Positions 1 through 6,338 of a DNA stretch of 9,164 bases are shown here, one piece after another. The stretch's first letter is position 1. Every line of letters begins with the position of its first letter. Below the pieces are notes generated by a model. It saw nothing but the letters and a program-made list of their open reading frames with translations, was not told the origin of the DNA and did not search any database. Location: the NCBI GenBank assembly GCA_023398615.1, contig JAEWSD010000182.1:1-9164 (forward strand), in the 5' to 3' direction. Origin of the DNA: Bacillota bacterium (GTDB lineage: Bacteria; Bacillota; Clostridia; Lachnospirales; Lachnospiraceae). A program made the position numbers and the translations under genes.

Positions 1-1611
1 GTCATTGAATGCTATTCCAATTTGGAAAATAGCAGGGACGGCCTGGCATTTGTTGAAAAAATGCTGGAAAAGGACAGTACGAACTATGATTTGCTGAAGG
101 CAAAAGGCGAATTCTTATCTTCAAACGGAAGCTATGAGGAAGCGGAAGCATTTTACAAGGGCCTGACGGAGGACTATTCCGATAATACGGAGATAAGATT
201 ATTGTTGGGTGAATTTTACTATAATCATTCAAAATATAAGGAAGCTCTGGATTACTTTATGGGGCTTTCCGAGGAATCGCCCGGCGATGAGACGGTGAAC
301 AGCCGGATAATATACTGCTTTGATGCAATGGATGAATATGAAGGTGCGCTGGAGTTTTATCAGGCAATAACGGATAACGGGTATGAATCCTATGAGATCT
401 GTAATGCTATGGGAAATCTGCACCTTAACGGAACTATGTATATGGAGGCTATCCCGTATTTTGAGGAGGCGATCCGTTTGGACAGTGAAAATTCGGAGCC
501 GTATACGGATATACTGTATGCCTTGTATTATGGAAAGCGCTATTCAAGATGTATTGAATTCGGCCTGACAGCTATGGAATATTTCCCCGCAGAAGCGGAT
601 ATTCCCTGGTATATTGGAGATTGTTACCATGCATTAAGTGATTATGATAAGGCACTGGAATATTACCGGCTTGCGCTTGACGGAAAGCCGGACAATGAGG
701 ACATATTAGCGCAAACGGCAGATACCTGTTTAATGCTGGAAGATTATATGGGTGCGGAAGAGTATGCGGATCGATGCCTGTCTGTTAATACCGAGAATAG
801 TACCGCAAGCTACGTAAAGGAGACGGTTACGGAAAAACAGAAACCAATCGGAAGGCAGCTGGAGGATTTTGTGAAAGACAGTTATCTGTATCCGGATGGA
901 TTGACGGATACAGAGGAAATCGGCAATATATCAGGGGGAGATATATCTAATTCTGAAATTACCGGAGCGATAGATAACATGAAGCGTCCGGATGATATAT
1001 TTACATTTGTGATTTGTGATGATGAATATGATGCTCTTTCCGGTATGATGGAAGATGAAATAGAATGCAGTGAAAACGGAAACAGGGTATATCTTGGAAT
1101 AAAAGGCTTCTATACAAATACGGATAATACGGTAACGGAAGTTCTTGATAATGTTAAGGAACCGCAGAAGAAAGACCTTATCATTGATTTAAGGAACAAT
1201 ACCGGCGGGCTGACCGACTGTGCGAATAATATCCTGGATATCCTGTTGGGTGATTGTGTGACAAGTACGTTAATCAGCCGGGACGGATATACCTATAATT
1301 ATTACTCGGATGCTTCACAGCTGAAGTTCAAAAAGATATACATCTTTGTAAATGAGTACACAGCCAGTGCTTCCGAACTTCTGACACTGGGCTTGAAAAC
1401 GTATCTGGATAATGTAACCATAGTAGGAAGCAATACATACGGCAAGGGCGTGGGGCAGATTGTGTTTGAGGACAGAGACAGAAAGCTGATGGTTTACCTC
1501 GTAAACCATTACTGGAATGTGAGGGAGCAGAATATCATGAGTACGGGTATTGCGCCTGATATCAGACTGAAATCGGACAGCTTGGAGGATTATATGGAAG
1601 CCGTAAGATAG
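1..1611 (+). CDS. TPR-repeat protein with C-terminal S41 family peptidase domain (5' partial)
   Basis: The reading frame is open from base 1 to a TAG at 1609-1611, so the gene starts upstream. An in-frame TTG at 22 lacks a convincing ribosome binding site and is probably internal. Residues are numbered from the first codon in the window (536 visible). Residues 1 to about 280 are paired helices spaced about 34 residues apart, typical of tetratricopeptide repeats, with motifs such as YEEAEAFY, YKEALDYF, YMEAIPYFEEAI and YDKALEYY. Residues about 285-536 are an S41 peptidase core: FVKDSYLYPDG, the YLGIKGF strand, DLIIDLRNNTGG at 392-403, the serine motif TASASE with Ser456, and YGKG with Lys482, followed by STGIAPDIRL. 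Ser456 and Lys482 fit the Ser/Lys dyad of C-terminal processing proteases, so the enzyme is probably active. No PDZ domain is seen between the TPRs and the core. The N-terminus is missing, so secretion or membrane anchoring cannot be judged. The substrate is unknown. Confidence 0.87.
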   Translation, partial: VIECYSNLENSRDGLAFVEKMLEKDSTNYDLLKAKGEFLSSNGSYEEAEAFYKGLTEDYSDNTEIRLLLGEFYYNHSKYKEALDYFMGLSEESPGDETVNSRIIYCFDAMDEYEGALEFYQAITDNGYESYEICNAMGNLHLNGTMYMEAIPYFEEAIRLDSENSEPYTDILYALYYGKRYSRCIEFGLTAMEYFPAEADIPWYIGDCYHALSDYDKALEYYRLALDGKPDNEDILAQTADTCLMLEDYMGAEEYADRCLSVNTENSTASYVKETVTEKQKPIGRQLEDFVKDSYLYPDGLTDTEEIGNISGGDISNSEITGAIDNMKRPDDIFTFVICDDEYDALSGMMEDEIECSENGNRVYLGIKGFYTNTDNTVTEVLDNVKEPQKKDLIIDLRNNTGGLTDCANNILDILLGDCVTSTLISRDGYTYNYYSDASQLKFKKIYIFVNEYTASASELLTLGLKTYLDNVTIVGSNTYGKGVGQIVFEDRDRKLMVYLVNHYWNVREQNIMSTGIAPDIRLKSDSLEDYMEAVR

Positions 1612-1696
1612 GAATAGAATAATCAAGAGCATCTGCCAAATTATGGTTGAAAATGGATATATTTTATAAAAATTTTATTTTTTTAATAATTTAGTA

Positions 1697-1725
1697 TTGA
1701 CAAATTTAAAATTATTTAGTACAGT
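1697..1725 (+). promoter_or_regulatory. Sigma-A-type promoter for amtB-glnK
   Basis: TTGACA at 1697-1702, a spacer of exactly 17 bases, and TACAGT at 1720-1725 in a very AT-rich stretch. The -35 is perfect and the -10 matches the consensus in 4 of 6 positions. Transcription would start near 1732, leaving a leader of about 100 bases before amtB. A perfect TATAAT at 1742-1747 has no matching -35 at a suitable distance. Confidence 0.6.
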
Positions 1726-1760
1726 TTTGCACATAGATTTATATAATAAATGATAAACGA

Positions 1761-1801
1761 AGACGTTAAATCGCTACAAGCGATTATAACGTCTTTTTTT
1801 A
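1761..1801 (+). terminator. Intrinsic terminator hairpin in the amtB leader (possible attenuator)
   Basis: The arms AGACGTTA+AATCGCT (1761-1775) and AGCGATT+TAACGTCT (1779-1794) pair over 15 base pairs, with one bulged A and a 3-base ACA loop. A run of Ts at 1794-1801 follows directly, a textbook Rho-independent terminator. It lies 150 bases past the TPR-S41 stop codon but downstream of the likely amtB promoter at 1697-1725. It could therefore end readthrough from the upstream gene, or act as an attenuator in the amtB mRNA leader. Confidence 0.75.
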
Positions 1802-1831
1802 TAAAAAAATATAAGAAAGTAGGTATATGGA

Positions 1832-3223
1832 ATGGAAACTAAAATTATACTTGACACCATATGGGTGGTTTTAGCGGCAATGCTTGTATTCTTTATGAAT
1901 CTTGGCTTTGCGACACTGGAAAGCGGAATGGCACGGTCAAAAAACACGGTAAACATCATGTCAAAAAACTTTATTGTATTTGCGGTTTCCTCCTTGGGCT
2001 TCTTCGTTTTGGGCTGGGGGCTGATGTTCGGTGACGGCAATGGGTTCATTGGTCTGAATGGTTTGTTTTTTGCAGGCGGTGCAGACAATTCTCCTATGAC
2101 GGGAGATGCATACGAAGGGGTTTATTCGGCAATATCATGGGCCGGTGTACCTTTTTGGGTAAAGTTCTTTTTTCAATTAGTATTTTGCGGCACGGCTGCA
2201 ACCATCGTATCAGGATCGGTAGCAGAAAGAATTAAGTATATCTCATTTATTGTTTTTTCATTGCTTTTAACATTGGTCATCTATCCTATTACCGGTCATT
2301 GGATCTGGGGCGGCGGCTGGCTGTCAGGTTTAGGTTTCCTGGATTTTGCAGGCGGTACGGCAGTTCATTCCGTCGGCGGCTGGGCGGCACTTTCCGGCAT
2401 TATGATTCTAGGGCCAAGAATCGGTAAGTATACCAAGAACGGCAAGATCAATCCGATACCCGGACATAGCGTATCCCTGGCAACGATTGGTGCATTAATC
2501 CTTTGGTTTGGCTGGTTTGGATTCAATCCCGGTTCTACGATGTCGGCTGATCCGGAAGCTATCGGCCATATCCTGGTTTCAACGAACATGGCAGGAGCAT
2601 TGGGAATGCTGGTTGCTACGGGGGTAGCATGGATTAAGCTTGGGAAACCGGATATGAGTATGTCGATAAACGGTTTACTGGCAGGCTTGGTTGCAATAAC
2701 TCCGGCATGTGCATACGTAAGTATAACAAGTTCCATAATCATTGGTATTCTTGCAGGAATTTTAGTGGTATATGCATCACTGTTCTTTGATAAGATGAAA
2801 TTGGATGATCCGGTAGGTGCAACGGCGGTTCATCTGGCAAACGGTGTGTTCGGTACCTTATCCGTTGGCCTTTTTGCCGAGGCAGGGGTAAATGGCAACG
2901 AGGTAAACGGACTGTTCTTCGGAGGCGGTTTCCATCAGCTTGGAGTTCAGGCATTGGGTGTGGTAACTGTCGGCGCATTTGTATTTCTCGCCAGCGTAGT
3001 TGTATGGGTTGCTATTAAACATACAATTGGGTTGCGTGTATCCGTTAAAGAAGAACTTCAGGGTCTGGATATCGGAGAGCATGGCAACCAGGCATATCCG
3101 GATTTCTTAACCCACAGGATATCCTACAGCCAGTTATCTGAGGATATTGATATGGTATCCGTAGCAAAGGATAACCCTAAAAAAGTAAATAAAAACTATG
3201 CCATCATAGGGAAGGAGAACTAA
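1832..3223 (+). CDS. amtB: Ammonium transporter AmtB
   Basis: A 463-residue Amt/Mep/Rh family channel that conducts ammonium across the cytoplasmic membrane. Length and hydrophobic pattern fit the family's 11 membrane segments. The family signature DFAGGTAVHSVGGW is present, with Asp171 (equivalent to E. coli Asp160) and the twin pore histidines His179 and His334 (in ATAVHLANGVFG). The cytoplasmic C-terminal region RVSVKEELQGLDIGEHG, which takes part in channel gating and GlnK binding in this family, is intact. About 40 further polar residues follow it (DFLTHRISYSQLSED onward), a longer tail than in E. coli AmtB. The ATG at 1832 is preceded by GAAAGTAGG (ending 1823) at good spacing. glnK begins four bases after the stop, so the two are co-transcribed, probably from the promoter at 1697-1725 and through a leader with a terminator hairpin. 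Confidence 0.97.
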   Translation: METKIILDTIWVVLAAMLVFFMNLGFATLESGMARSKNTVNIMSKNFIVFAVSSLGFFVLGWGLMFGDGNGFIGLNGLFFAGGADNSPMTGDAYEGVYSAISWAGVPFWVKFFFQLVFCGTAATIVSGSVAERIKYISFIVFSLLLTLVIYPITGHWIWGGGWLSGLGFLDFAGGTAVHSVGGWAALSGIMILGPRIGKYTKNGKINPIPGHSVSLATIGALILWFGWFGFNPGSTMSADPEAIGHILVSTNMAGALGMLVATGVAWIKLGKPDMSMSINGLLAGLVAITPACAYVSITSSIIIGILAGILVVYASLFFDKMKLDDPVGATAVHLANGVFGTLSVGLFAEAGVNGNEVNGLFFGGGFHQLGVQALGVVTVGAFVFLASVVVWVAIKHTIGLRVSVKEELQGLDIGEHGNQAYPDFLTHRISYSQLSEDIDMVSVAKDNPKKVNKNYAIIGKEN

Positions 3224-3227
3224 TCAT

Positions 3228-3569
3228 ATGAAATTAATCAGAGCGATTATCCGACCTGAAAAGTTATCAGATGTAAGGACGGCACTTGAGAAAGCGGAAT
3301 GCTATAAAGGAATCACTATTACCGACGTAGTCGGCCAGGGCATACAAAAGGGAATTATCCAGGCATGGCGCGGCGAAAAATATGAAATAGATCTGGTTCC
3401 CAAGGTAAGCATAGATCTGGTAGTTCCGGATAAAGACGTTGAGAAAATTAAAAAAATAATTGTAAAAACAGCTCAAACCGGTGAAATTGGAGACGGCAAG
3501 ATTTTCGTATCTTCTGTTGACGAGGTGGTAAGGATCCGAACCGGCGAGGAAGGCGAGGGCGCTGTATAG
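3228..3569 (+). CDS. glnK: PII nitrogen regulatory protein GlnK
   Basis: A 113-residue PII signal protein, full family length. It senses ATP/ADP and 2-oxoglutarate and is expected to plug AmtB when nitrogen is plentiful. The N-terminus MKLIRAIIRPEKLSDVR, the T-loop region GQGIQKG to WRGEKYEIDLVPKV (about residues 36-60) and the C-terminal signature TGEIGDGKIFVSSVDEVVRIRTGEEG are all clear. The T-loop tyrosine that is uridylylated in proteobacteria is kept as Tyr52, while Trp47 sits where many PII proteins have Tyr or Ala. Whether this protein is modified cannot be told from the sequence. It has a strong ribosome binding site, GAAGGAGAA (3211-3219), lying inside the last codons of amtB. The tight spacing to amtB supports the GlnK rather than the GlnB assignment. 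A hairpin terminator follows 26 bases after the stop. Confidence 0.95.
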   Translation: MKLIRAIIRPEKLSDVRTALEKAECYKGITITDVVGQGIQKGIIQAWRGEKYEIDLVPKVSIDLVVPDKDVEKIKKIIVKTAQTGEIGDGKIFVSSVDEVVRIRTGEEGEGAV

Positions 3570-3595
3570 GGCTTTCTGATATAGCGAAAGGAAGA

Positions 3596-3648
3596 GGGAC
3601 CGATATTTATCTTTTATACAAAGACAAATATCGGTCCCGTTCATTTTA
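3596..3648 (+). terminator. Terminator after amtB-glnK
   Basis: A perfect 13-base-pair stem: GGGACCGATATTT (3596-3608) pairs with AAATATCGGTCCC (3626-3638) across a 17-base loop. The following tract, GTTCATTTTAT, is only moderately T-rich. The position just after glnK and before the next promoter fits the end of this unit. Confidence 0.7.
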
Positions 3649-3674
3649 TGTAACAGGGCTTATGTAAAAAACTC

Positions 3675-3703
3675 TTGATACATAATGTTACGTAATGTAT
3701 AGT
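3675..3703 (+). promoter_or_regulatory. Sigma-A-type promoter for the isomerase/desulfidase unit
   Basis: TTGATA at 3675-3680, a 17-base spacer, and TATAGT at 3698-3703, each one base from consensus. Transcription would start near 3710. The upstream in-frame ATG at 3695 lies between the two boxes, so it would not be in the mRNA. This supports the later start at 3788 for the gene. Confidence 0.65.
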
Positions 3704-3787
3704 ATAGGAAGAAAGCAGGATTTAAAAGTACTGAACAAAGAGATGGGAAAATATATCAGTCTATTTAGTGAGGAAATGAGGCAGATT

Positions 3788-4600
3788 ATGTATATATCGG
3801 TTTTTTATGATCATGTGCTGGAAGCATCAAGGCAGACAGGCTTGCCGGTTAATACTATTCTAAATAAGATTCGCACGTATGGTATCGAAGCGGTAGAGCT
3901 TGATATGGATCAGCTGGAGAAACCGGAAGAAATGTATGAAAGCTTGACGAATGCGGGATTCCGGGTTTCCAATATCTGCTGTATGTTTGACTTCGGACAG
4001 AAGCCGGATGACAGGAAAAGCCGGGAACTAGTAGATACGGCAAAACTGCTGCACTGTGACAAGGTAATGCCGATTCCGGGTTTCCTGGAGGGAGAGTCAG
4101 AGGAGGAAAATGAAATCGTGAGGAATAATATGCTGAAAGGGATGAAGAATTTATGTGAGTATGCCAATGCGCACGACATCCGGGTCAGTATAGAAGATTT
4201 TGACGACAGCGCCAGTCCTATCGCGGATTCCGCCGGTATGTTATGGTTTCTGGACAGGATACCTGAACTTAAGGTGACATTTGATACCGGTAATTTTATG
4301 TACAGCAATGAAGAGGAATTACATGCTTTCCGTAAACTGAGCTCCCGTATTATACATGTCCATTGCAAGGACCGTTCCCTGAAGGGTTTACCGGGGGAAG
4401 AACCCAGGATAAGCATTGGCGGTGCTAAGCTGTATTCCTCGCCTGTGGGAAGCGGATGTATCCGGATGAAGGAAATCCTGGAGCTGTTAAAAGAAATGGA
4501 TTACAAGGGAGCGTTAACAATCGAACATTTCGGCTCCATGAATCAGTTTTCATATATGAAGGAATCGGCAGGATGGCTTTCCCAGGCGGGAAAACAGTAA
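3788..4600 (+). CDS. Sugar phosphate isomerase/epimerase-like TIM-barrel protein
   Basis: 270 residues from the ATG at 3788. This start is preferred over the longest frame (ATG 3695) because 3695 lies inside the promoter and has no ribosome binding site. GAGG (3778-3781) sits six bases before 3788, and MYISVFYDHV is where family members normally begin. The fold is that of the xylose isomerase-like TIM-barrel/AP endonuclease 2 family. The expected metal and catalytic residues are present at strand ends: Glu136 (VSIEDF), Asp166 (VTFDTGN), His190 and His192 with Asp195 (IIHVHCKD), and Glu246 (LTIEHFG). The family isomerizes or epimerizes sugars, inositols, hydroxypyruvate and similar compounds, and the substrate here cannot be read from sequence. 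It is the first gene of a likely operon, with the desulfidase-like gene 40 bases downstream. Confidence 0.88.
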   Translation: MYISVFYDHVLEASRQTGLPVNTILNKIRTYGIEAVELDMDQLEKPEEMYESLTNAGFRVSNICCMFDFGQKPDDRKSRELVDTAKLLHCDKVMPIPGFLEGESEEENEIVRNNMLKGMKNLCEYANAHDIRVSIEDFDDSASPIADSAGMLWFLDRIPELKVTFDTGNFMYSNEEELHAFRKLSSRIIHVHCKDRSLKGLPGEEPRISIGGAKLYSSPVGSGCIRMKEILELLKEMDYKGALTIEHFGSMNQFSYMKESAGWLSQAGKQ

Positions 4601-4640
4601 AAGAACCCAGGATAATTAATGTGACAAAGGCAGGAATGAG

Positions 4641-5177
4641 ATGCAAAAAATATTAGTAGTTTCACATTGTATATTAAATCCGGCTTCCAAGGTTACAGGT
4701 TATAACGAAGCGGAGGCGGCGGACGAAGAAGCCGGGAGGAGGAAGTTGCTTGGTTATGTCATGGAGAATGATATCCGTTTGATCCAGCTGCCGTGTCCTG
4801 AAATGACTCTTTACGGTGCGGCAAGATGGGGGCATGTAAAAGAACAATTCATGCATCCCTACTATCGCAGGCAGTGCCGGAGCATGCTGGAGTCTGTTAT
4901 ACTGCAGCTCAAGGAATACCTGTCATATCCGGAGCGCTTTCAGGTATTGGCGGTGGTAGCGATAGACGGAAGCCCAAGCTGCGGTTATAAATTAACCTGC
5001 AGAGGCAATTGGGGCGGAGAGTTAACTGCAAACCGGGAGTTGAATAAAAAAATCAGGGATTTGTATATGGCACCGGAAGCAGGAGTGTTCATGGAAGAAT
5101 TAGAGAAGCTTTTTGCGGAAGAAGATATAAATATCCCGATAAAAGATCTCCGTGCAATGATAGAAGAACTATATTAA
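4641..5177 (+). CDS. TudS-related (DUF523-like) putative desulfidase
   Basis: 178 residues. Three cysteines stand in the contexts expected for a TudS/DUF523-like [4Fe-4S] cluster: Cys10 in SHCILNP, Cys52 in PCPEM and Cys114 in GSPSCGYK. Characterized TudS enzymes remove sulfur from thiouracil-type compounds using a cluster held by three cysteines, whose free iron site binds the leaving sulfur. I recall a public family model for a 'CD3072 family TudS-related putative desulfidase' that this protein appears to match; that is from memory, not a search. It is a cytoplasmic protein with no signal peptide. The ATG at 4641 has an upstream AGGAATGAG. It follows the TIM-barrel gene by 40 bases and precedes an ECF S component, so transport and processing of the same compound is plausible. 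The actual substrate is unknown. Confidence 0.8.
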   Translation: MQKILVVSHCILNPASKVTGYNEAEAADEEAGRRKLLGYVMENDIRLIQLPCPEMTLYGAARWGHVKEQFMHPYYRRQCRSMLESVILQLKEYLSYPERFQVLAVVAIDGSPSCGYKLTCRGNWGGELTANRELNKKIRDLYMAPEAGVFMEELEKLFAEEDINIPIKDLRAMIEELY

Positions 5178-5239
5178 TAGAAATAATCTATAAGTAATAA
5201 TTTTATATAAGGATAACCGATTTGTCTTATGACAGCAAT

Positions 5240-5245
5240 TATAAT
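5240..5245 (+). promoter_or_regulatory. Possible -10 element upstream of the ECF S-component gene
   Basis: A perfect TATAAT lies in the 160-base gap between the desulfidase and the S-component genes. There is no good -35 at 16-18 bases upstream; TTGTCT at 5222-5227 is only 12 bases away. It may be a weak or activator-dependent internal promoter, or chance in AT-rich DNA. Confidence 0.22.
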
Positions 5246-5337
5246 ACAATTAACTTATTCCGATAAATGAGACCGGTATGAAAATTAAGCGGCATTCATG
5301 TGCTTTGCTTCATTTGAATGAGCGGAAAGAGGTTGAT

Positions 5338-5904
5338 ATGAGAAACAGTAAGGTTTATGTATTAACATTTTGCGGGATAGCAATTGCTGTCAATATCGTA
5401 TTGGGTATCGTAACTTCAGCATTAAAGCTGCCCCTGTATATGGACACATTAGGTACAATTCTGACTGCCGTATTGATAGGGCCGCTGCCGGGTGCTGCGG
5501 TGGGAGCGTTAACCAATATTATTACGGGCTTTATTTATAACCTCCAGGATATACCTTTTCTACTGGTAAATGTTGCGGTAGCGCTGGTAACAGGCCTTAT
5601 AGCCAAAAAGTTTAAGTTCGGCATAGTAACCGCTGTGATATGCGGCTTACTGCTAAGTATTATTTGTCCTTTAATAGGGACGCCGATAGGCATACTGGTA
5701 TACGGCGGATTAACAGGAACCGTGTCCGATGTGCTCGTAATGGCTTTAAAGAGCTCCGGCAGCAGTATATTTGCCGCCTCCTTTATTGCGAAGATCGGGA
5801 ACAATCTGATAGATAAAGTAGGAATCTGTATCATCGCTTACGGAGTGATTCGATATCTTCCGGTTGCTATTAAAAATATGTTGAAAAGCTATAGCAAAGT
5901 ATAA
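5338..5904 (+). CDS. ECF transporter S component (putative)
   Basis: 188 residues from the ATG at 5338, chosen because GGAAAGAGG (5324-5332) lies five bases upstream. The in-frame ATG at 5278 would add 20 polar residues and has no ribosome binding site. The protein is almost all membrane, with about six hydrophobic segments (roughly residues 6-27, 36-50, 51-68, 73-90, 94-120 and 157-176). The LPLYMDTLGTILTAVLIGPLPGAAVGALTN stretch, whose general pattern of small residues and a conserved Asp recurs in this group, resembles ECF S components (substrate-binding membrane subunits). No EcfT or EcfA genes are nearby, so it would be a group II S component sharing an energizing module encoded elsewhere. 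I recall a 'CD3073 family putative ECF transporter S component' paired with the CD3072 desulfidase family; the gene order here agrees. The ligand is unknown. Confidence 0.78.
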   Translation: MRNSKVYVLTFCGIAIAVNIVLGIVTSALKLPLYMDTLGTILTAVLIGPLPGAAVGALTNIITGFIYNLQDIPFLLVNVAVALVTGLIAKKFKFGIVTAVICGLLLSIICPLIGTPIGILVYGGLTGTVSDVLVMALKSSGSSIFAASFIAKIGNNLIDKVGICIIAYGVIRYLPVAIKNMLKSYSKV

Positions 5905-5920
5905 CAGAAAGCTATTCGGT

Positions 5921-5999
5921 AAGGCTGTTGCAAACTCATAATCATAGTGGACTTTTTGAATTGTCCGCACTAATATGAGTTTTGGCAACAGCCTTTTTC
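5921..5999 (+). terminator. Long hairpin terminator after the ECF S-component gene
   Basis: AAGGCTGTTGC followed by AAACTCATA (5921-5940) pairs with TATGAGTTT and GCAACAGCCTT (5974-5982 and 5985-5995), 20 base pairs broken by a 2-base bulge. TTTTT and TCTT follow. The 33-base apical region contains a second short stem (TAGTG with CACTA). Because the left arm starts with AA and is preceded by few As, it terminates mainly on the + strand. Its size of about 75 bases is larger than a minimal terminator. Confidence 0.8.
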
Positions 6000-6161
6000 T
6001 TATGCAAAATTCTTCATACCGGATTTTGGATGTAACGGGACATTTTTACAGGATATGCATGAATATCGATAAATTACAGATAATAGTTAAGTATTATTCA
6101 TATAGGTAATGATTTCACAGGATTTTGCGGTATAATTATTGGCTAAAAAATAATTTTTATA

Positions 6162-6190
6162 TTGACAAATTTTTTGTAATCAAGTATATT
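6162..6190 (+). promoter_or_regulatory. Sigma-A-type promoter for the NCS2 permease gene
   Basis: A perfect TTGACA (6162-6167), a 17-base spacer, and TATATT (6185-6190). Transcription should start near 6197, giving a leader of about 140 bases before the ATG at 6339. Upstream, 6001-6160 is AT-rich with no recognizable gene or RNA motif apart from an isolated TATAAT at 6131-6136 with no -35. Confidence 0.7.
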
Positions 6191-6263
6191 AGAATAGTAA
6201 GTGATATATCAATTTGCACAATAAAAAGGCTGCTGGGTTATCATTTATTTAGAATATGCACTT

Positions 6264-6311
6264 AGTTTTTATAAAAGTGTCAGTTATTTGTTGTACAGAT
6301 TTATAAAAACT
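6264..6311 (+). promoter_or_regulatory. Perfect 12-base inverted repeat in the permease leader
   Basis: AGTTTTTATAAA (6264-6275) and its exact reverse complement TTTATAAAAACT (6300-6311) enclose 24 bases. In RNA this gives a 12-base-pair stem that can continue, past an AG/GA internal loop, into TGT/ACA. It ends 12 bases before the AAGGAAGG ribosome binding site of the permease (6324-6331). There is no T-run after it, so it is not a terminator. It may be an mRNA structure controlling translation or stability, or a DNA operator. It does not match the purine riboswitch consensus. Confidence 0.5.
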
Positions 6312-6338
6312 GCAAAAGCTGAAAAGGAAGGTATATTT

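Noticed and set aside
1315..1632. 105-codon open frame on the minus strand across the S41 domain region
   Set aside because: It is antisense to a clear S41 peptidase core with conserved motifs, has no recognizable domain and no supporting promoter. The same applies to the other minus-strand frames opposite amtB, glnK, the isomerase and the permease.
1732..1800. ANTAR-type dual-hairpin antitermination target before amtB
   Set aside because: Only one clear hairpin is present, with a 3- to 5-base loop rather than two hexaloop hairpins, and too little RNA precedes it to form the first stem-loop of that motif.
3695..3787. N-terminal extension of the isomerase from the ATG at 3695
   Set aside because: The ATG lies between the -35 and -10 boxes of the promoter and has no ribosome binding site. 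The family-like sequence begins at the ATG at 3788, which has one.
4456..4656. 66-codon + frame overlapping the end of the isomerase and the start of the desulfidase gene
   Set aside because: It overlaps two better-supported genes in another frame and shows no domain or ribosome binding site.
5278..5337. N-terminal extension of the ECF S component from the ATG at 5278
   Set aside because: No ribosome binding site and 20 polar residues not typical of S components. The ATG at 5338 has GGAAAGAGG at good spacing.
6197..6338. Purine (guanine/adenine/xanthine-sensing) riboswitch upstream of the permease
   Set aside because: The conserved joining sequences and kissing-loop pattern of the purine riboswitch are absent, and the only strong stem is the AT-rich inverted repeat at 6264-6311. 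No other known riboswitch class was recognized.
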